Of a DNA stretch of 64,000 bases, positions 61,284 to 64,000 are shown piece by piece. A program made the translations under genes and the position numbers. Each line of letters begins with the position of its first letter. Within the stretch, counting starts at the first letter, position 1. The stretch comes from Leptofilum sp041748655. GTDB lineage: Bacteria > Chloroflexota > Anaerolineae > Promineifilales > Promineifilaceae. The stretch lies in the NCBI GenBank assembly GCA_041748655.1, contig JBGTCV010000071.1, forward strand, positions 79,707 through 143,706, read 5' to 3'. Under the pieces are notes generated by a model. That model was not told the origin of the DNA, searched no databases, and worked only from the letters and a program-made list of their open reading frames with translations.

Positions 61284-61330
61284 CCACAGAGAGCACAGAG
61301 GAAAAAGAGGTTTCTCTGTGCCCTCTGTGG
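61284..61330. repeat. CTCTGTG-family palindrome
   Basis: CCACAGAGAGCACAGAG pairs with CTCTGTGCCCTCTGTGG around a short loop. It lies between the coiled-coil gene and selB. A single arm of the same family is at 32573-32600. Confidence 0.7.
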
Positions 61331-61337
61331 CAAAAAT

Positions 61338-62597
61338 TTAATCAAACTCTTCGCGCACGGGTACCAGCGCGGGCTGGCGTCGGCGGTTGGGATTTTGTTG
61401 AATCGCTTTTTCTACTTCTTCCAGCCAGAGGCGTGGGAACTGCTTGAGTGCGTCTGACTGAGCGGTTTGGACGCGCCAGAGCAGTTCTTTTTCCTGCTCC
61501 AGCTTGCCGATTTTGTCTTCGATCAGGTCGAGCATCTCGCGGATTTCTCGCTCGTGCCGATTGACGGTGTTCCAGCGCTGCTCGGCATCGACGCCCTGGC
61601 TTTTCCAGCGCTTGTCGTTTTCGTGGCGGAAGTCGTCCCAGCGGGACTGCATCCGGCTGGTTTCCACGCGCAAAATTTCGGATGCTTCGCGCTGCTGCTT
61701 TTCCAACTCTTCCTGCCAACCGCTGAGGGTTTGCACGGCCATTTGGGCTTCTTTGTACATATCGGAGAATTTGATGAACTCTTTGTTGAACCGCTCCATG
61801 CTGTCTTCTTGCTCTTCCAGCACGCGCCGCCACCCTTCCAGCCGCTGGTTGCGTTCGTACTCACCGATTTGGATTTGCTCCATCCAGTTTTTGGTGCTTT
61901 CTTGCACCTGGTTTTGCTTTTCGGTGATGCTTTGCAGGCTGGATTCCAGGCGGAGGATGGCGCTGTTGGAGGTATCGAGGCGGCTGTAGATGTGTTCCCA
62001 GCGCTTGTTGATTTCGACAACGGCCGTTTGCACTTCTGTAATGTTGCGATTGTTGTGCTTCTCTTTTTCTTCCAGAAAGGCGAAGTTGCTATCCCAGCTT
62101 TCCAGACGGTTTTTAAGATTGTCGGTCTGGGTTTTTTGCTGACCGATCAGATTAGCCAGACGGGTCTCTTCAGCGACGCGCAGCGCCATCTCATTTTGCA
62201 GCTTGGGCACAAAGCCGATTTCTTTACGCAGTTCCGCCATTTCGCGGGCGCTGCCTTCGTGTTCCACGCGCCGCAGCCGGTCCATTTCGGCTTCCGACTG
62301 GATGCGCCGCTGGTCGTACTGCTCAATCATCTGCACAATTTCATCTTTGAACTGCGCCAGCTGAATGTCGATTTTAGGGATACGGCCGAGTTGGGCCGTG
62401 GTGCTGGAAAGCTGCCGTTCCAAATCCTGGATGCGCTGCTCGCGCCCGGCAATTTCCCGTTCTTGCAGGGTGAGTTTTTGCTCCAGCTCCGTTACTTTGC
62501 GCGTTTGCTTGCGCCGTTCCTCGTCGAGCCAGTCGAGCCGACCTTGTAAATCTTTAATCGCCTGCTCGGTTGCGGCGGATGTGCCGTTGCTTGCCAT
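61338..62597 (-). CDS. Long coiled-coil protein, function unknown
   Basis: This 419-residue protein is almost wholly alpha-helical with heptad repeats from about residue 10 to 395, rich in E, Q, R and L (for example TRKVTELEQKLTLQEREIAG). There is no signal peptide or membrane segment, and the C-terminus is a short Pro/Arg segment. It may be a cytoplasmic scaffold or cytoskeletal protein. It follows selB on the same strand; the CTCTGTG palindrome lies between the two genes. The opposite strand is open for 360 codons, as expected from composition, and is not a gene. Confidence 0.75.
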   Translation of the reverse strand: MASNGTSAATEQAIKDLQGRLDWLDEERRKQTRKVTELEQKLTLQEREIAGREQRIQDLERQLSSTTAQLGRIPKIDIQLAQFKDEIVQMIEQYDQRRIQSEAEMDRLRRVEHEGSAREMAELRKEIGFVPKLQNEMALRVAEETRLANLIGQQKTQTDNLKNRLESWDSNFAFLEEKEKHNNRNITEVQTAVVEINKRWEHIYSRLDTSNSAILRLESSLQSITEKQNQVQESTKNWMEQIQIGEYERNQRLEGWRRVLEEQEDSMERFNKEFIKFSDMYKEAQMAVQTLSGWQEELEKQQREASEILRVETSRMQSRWDDFRHENDKRWKSQGVDAEQRWNTVNRHEREIREMLDLIEDKIGKLEQEKELLWRVQTAQSDALKQFPRLWLEEVEKAIQQNPNRRRQPALVPVREEFD

Positions 62598-62751
62598 AGC
62601 TGTTCTCCTGAACGGTTATTTATCTACAGAATGTGCAGATTAATCCGAAAGACCTTTTTGTCATTTTTTAGTTCATTATAACTTGGCAGGGGTGAGTGGG
62701 CGAGAGGTGAGGGCAAACGGTTTACTATCTTCTCAATATTCGAATCGTTGG

Positions 62752-62786
62752 AAAAGGGCCGATAAATAAATCGGCCCTTTTTTGAA
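62752..62786. terminator. Intrinsic terminator between galE and the coiled-coil gene
   Basis: AAAAGGGCCGAT pairs with ATCGGCCCTTTTTT around AAATAA. It lies just downstream of galE (minus strand). Confidence 0.8.
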
Positions 62787-62791
62787 CTATT

Positions 62792-63775
62792 TTATTTCTC
62801 GTAGCCGTGCGGGTTGGCGACGTGCCACTTCCAGGCCATTTCGATAATCTGGCGTAGGTTGGGGTAGATAGGCGCCCAACTGAGTTCATGGTTGATCGTT
62901 TCGCTGCTGGCGATCAGAATGTCGGGGTCGCCTGCGCGGCGGGGGCCAATTTCGGCGGGGATGGGGTGCCCGGTGACGGCGCGGGCGGTGTCGATCACTT
63001 CTTTGACGCTAAAGCCACGGCCGTTTCCCAAATTATACTTGCGGCTGTGTCCCCCGTTCAAAATCTCGCGCATGGCCAAAATGTGGGCTTCGGCCAGATC
63101 GACCACATGGATGTAGTCGCGGACGCAGGTGCCGTCTGGCGTGTTGTAATCATCGCCGAAGATGGTGATTTTTTCGCGCTGGCCCAGCGCCACTTCCAGC
63201 ACAAGCGGGATGAGGTGGGTTTCGGGGTCGTGATCTTCGCCCCGCGTTTCGGTGGCGCCACAGGCGTTGAAGTAGCGCAGACAGGTGTAGCGCATATCAT
63301 AGAGACGATCCATCCAGTACAGATACCGCTCCAAAATGAATTTGGATTCGCCATATGGGCTGCCGGGCACGATTCGCTCATCTTCGTCGATGGGCATCCG
63401 TTCTGGGTCGTCGAACAGGTTGGCGGTAGAGGAGAGAATGAACCCTTTGACGTTGTGGGCAACGGCCGTTTCTATCAAATTCAGCCCGTTGATGATGTTA
63501 TCCCGCAGGTACATGAACGGCTTTTCCACCGATTCGCCCACCAGCGTGTAGGAAGCAAAATGCATGATGCCGTCTGGCTTGTGCGTGGCGATGGCGGCTT
63601 CAACGGCCGTTTTGTCGGCCAGATCTCCCTGGATAAAGATCGCGTCGGGATGCACCGCGTCCCGGTGGCCCTGATAAAGATTGTCGAAAACGACCACTTC
63701 TTCGCCTGCTTGAATCAGGCGCTCGACGGTGATGCTGCCAATGTAGCCAGCGCCGCCTGTTACTAGAATTTTCAT
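62792..63775 (-). CDS. galE: UDP-glucose 4-epimerase
   Basis: This 327-residue extended short-chain dehydrogenase has the NAD motif MKILVTGGAGYIGS, the catalytic SSTANLF and the YGESK tetrad residues, and LRYFNACGAT. The end LRQIIEMAWKWHVANPHGY is typical. It interconverts UDP-glucose and UDP-galactose. Three ACGGCCGT octamers lie inside the gene. GGAG precedes the ATG. Confidence 0.95.
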   Translation of the reverse strand: MKILVTGGAGYIGSITVERLIQAGEEVVVFDNLYQGHRDAVHPDAIFIQGDLADKTAVEAAIATHKPDGIMHFASYTLVGESVEKPFMYLRDNIINGLNLIETAVAHNVKGFILSSTANLFDDPERMPIDEDERIVPGSPYGESKFILERYLYWMDRLYDMRYTCLRYFNACGATETRGEDHDPETHLIPLVLEVALGQREKITIFGDDYNTPDGTCVRDYIHVVDLAEAHILAMREILNGGHSRKYNLGNGRGFSVKEVIDTARAVTGHPIPAEIGPRRAGDPDILIASSETINHELSWAPIYPNLRQIIEMAWKWHVANPHGYEK

Positions 63776-63792
63776 TGTGTTAATCTCCTTGT

Positions 63793-63850
63793 TTTAGTAA
63801 TCAGTAATCGGTAGGTGGTAAGTGGTAAGCGGTAAGTGGTAATCAGTAGA
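63793..63850. repeat. Reiterated GGTAAGTGGTAA words
   Basis: Direct repeats of GTAATCAGTAATCGGTAG and GGTAAGTGGTAAGCGGTAAG lie upstream of galE, related to the CAGTAATCAG words at 34077-34155. Confidence 0.55.
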
Positions 63851-64000
63851 GTGAGTCCACACTGAGAAAGTGTTTTAAAAGTTATGTAAACTTAACAAAA
63901 GGAGAAAAATTGGGCATCCTTGTAGGTTGTGAACGTAAGAAAACCTTACCCTACAGATTTAACGGATGCCCAGTGGCTCATTATAGAACCTTTAATCCCA
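63851..64000 (+). mobile_element. Left end of an IS5-family element (cut by window edge)
   Basis: The transposase start at 63929 and a boundary near GAGTCCACACTGAGAAAGTG (about 63853) suggest an insertion sequence entering the window's right edge. The exact end cannot be fixed without the other terminus. Confidence 0.55.
63929..64000 (+). CDS. IS5-family transposase, N-terminal 24 codons
   Basis: The frame from a GTG at 63929 reads NVRKPYPTDLTDAQW then LIIEPLIP, the typical N-terminus of IS5-group transposases (YPTDLTDxQW). It runs off the window. Start codon choice is uncertain. Confidence 0.75.
   Translation, partial: MNVRKPYPTDLTDAQWLIIEPLIP

Noticed and set aside
61467..62549. 360-codon open frame antisense to the coiled-coil gene
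   Set aside because: The Phe/Leu-rich product mirrors Glu/Lys/Gln codons on the other strand and has no start signal.
1..64000. CRISPR array or prophage
   Set aside because: The repeated sequences are palindromic singles or short phased words without regular unique spacers. No capsid, portal, terminase or integrase genes are present.

Overview
This window is a chromosome segment of moderately high GC that most resembles a filamentous member of the Chloroflexota (Anaerolineae-like). This is an inference. It rests on lipoproteins with Ala/Thr/Pro-rich linkers and SH3 domains, an isopentenyl phosphate kinase, a giant winged-helix/BTAD/kinase/NB-ARC/TPR regulator, a UnbV/VCBS lipoprotein and very dense intergenic palindromes. 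No rRNA or other direct taxonomic marker is present. One tRNA (Asn) is present. SelB suggests that selenocysteine is used. The octamer ACGGCCGT occurs about 95 times by eye count where roughly one would be expected, so the genome carries a highly iterated palindrome comparable in kind to cyanobacterial HIP1.

Layout. 1-4.9 kb: 3' part of a type IIA topoisomerase A subunit, a cold-shock-domain protein, and three envelope proteins (PH-like, LysM, lytic-transglycosylase/M23-like). 5-9 kb: a peptide/nickel-type ABC importer (two permeases and a lipoprotein receptor). 9.2-12.9 kb: PolX, a cNMP-binding SpoIIE-type phosphatase and an SH3 membrane protein. 13.6-20.9 kb: a SorC-type regulator divergent from a Ugp-like glycerol-phosphate locus (FGGY kinase, UgpA, UgpE, UgpB, exported glycerophosphodiesterase). 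20.9-25 kb: a three-module 1351-residue lipoprotein (propeller, dihaem peroxidase, VCBS/UnbV). 25-30.8 kb: an unknown membrane protein, MOSC, a DapF-like protein without its catalytic cysteines, two small haem-copper-oxidase-like membrane proteins, and an ArsR regulator plus CSCT permease with two identical operators. 30.8-31.7 kb: a repeat-filled gap. 31.7-38 kb: isopentenyl phosphate kinase, DUF512 radical-SAM-like protein, Cmk, RluB, ScpB and an M20 dipeptidase.

38-53.3 kb is the most interesting part. A pair of divergent operons (OsmC with an FAD monooxygenase; FAD monooxygenase-rhodanese-globin-PQ-loop protein), a 2227-residue regulator, a 67-residue orphan protein and an MFS exporter sit together. 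Three promoters here (39974-40029 on the minus strand, 40078-40133 and 49727-49782 on the plus strand) have identical architecture: four GGGACG/GGAACG direct repeats with start-to-start spacings of 12, 12 and 11 bp, then exactly 9 bp to a -10 hexamer. This looks like a SARP-type regulon. An IS1380/IS4-like element has inserted between the orphan gene and the exporter.

53.4-64 kb is mostly housekeeping: an SH3 lipoprotein, tRNA-Asn with a consensus promoter, GpmI, PanC, an aldo/keto reductase, SelB, a coiled-coil protein, GalE, and the first codons of an IS5-family transposase at the right edge.

Intergenic gaps are repeatedly filled by imperfect hairpins built from short iterated words (GATTGGnCCAATC, AATCTGCG, CTCTGTG, GTAATTA, CAGTAATCAG). 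Several run into the 3' ends of genes and supply their last codons and stop. One lies in frame inside a gene (33043-33103).
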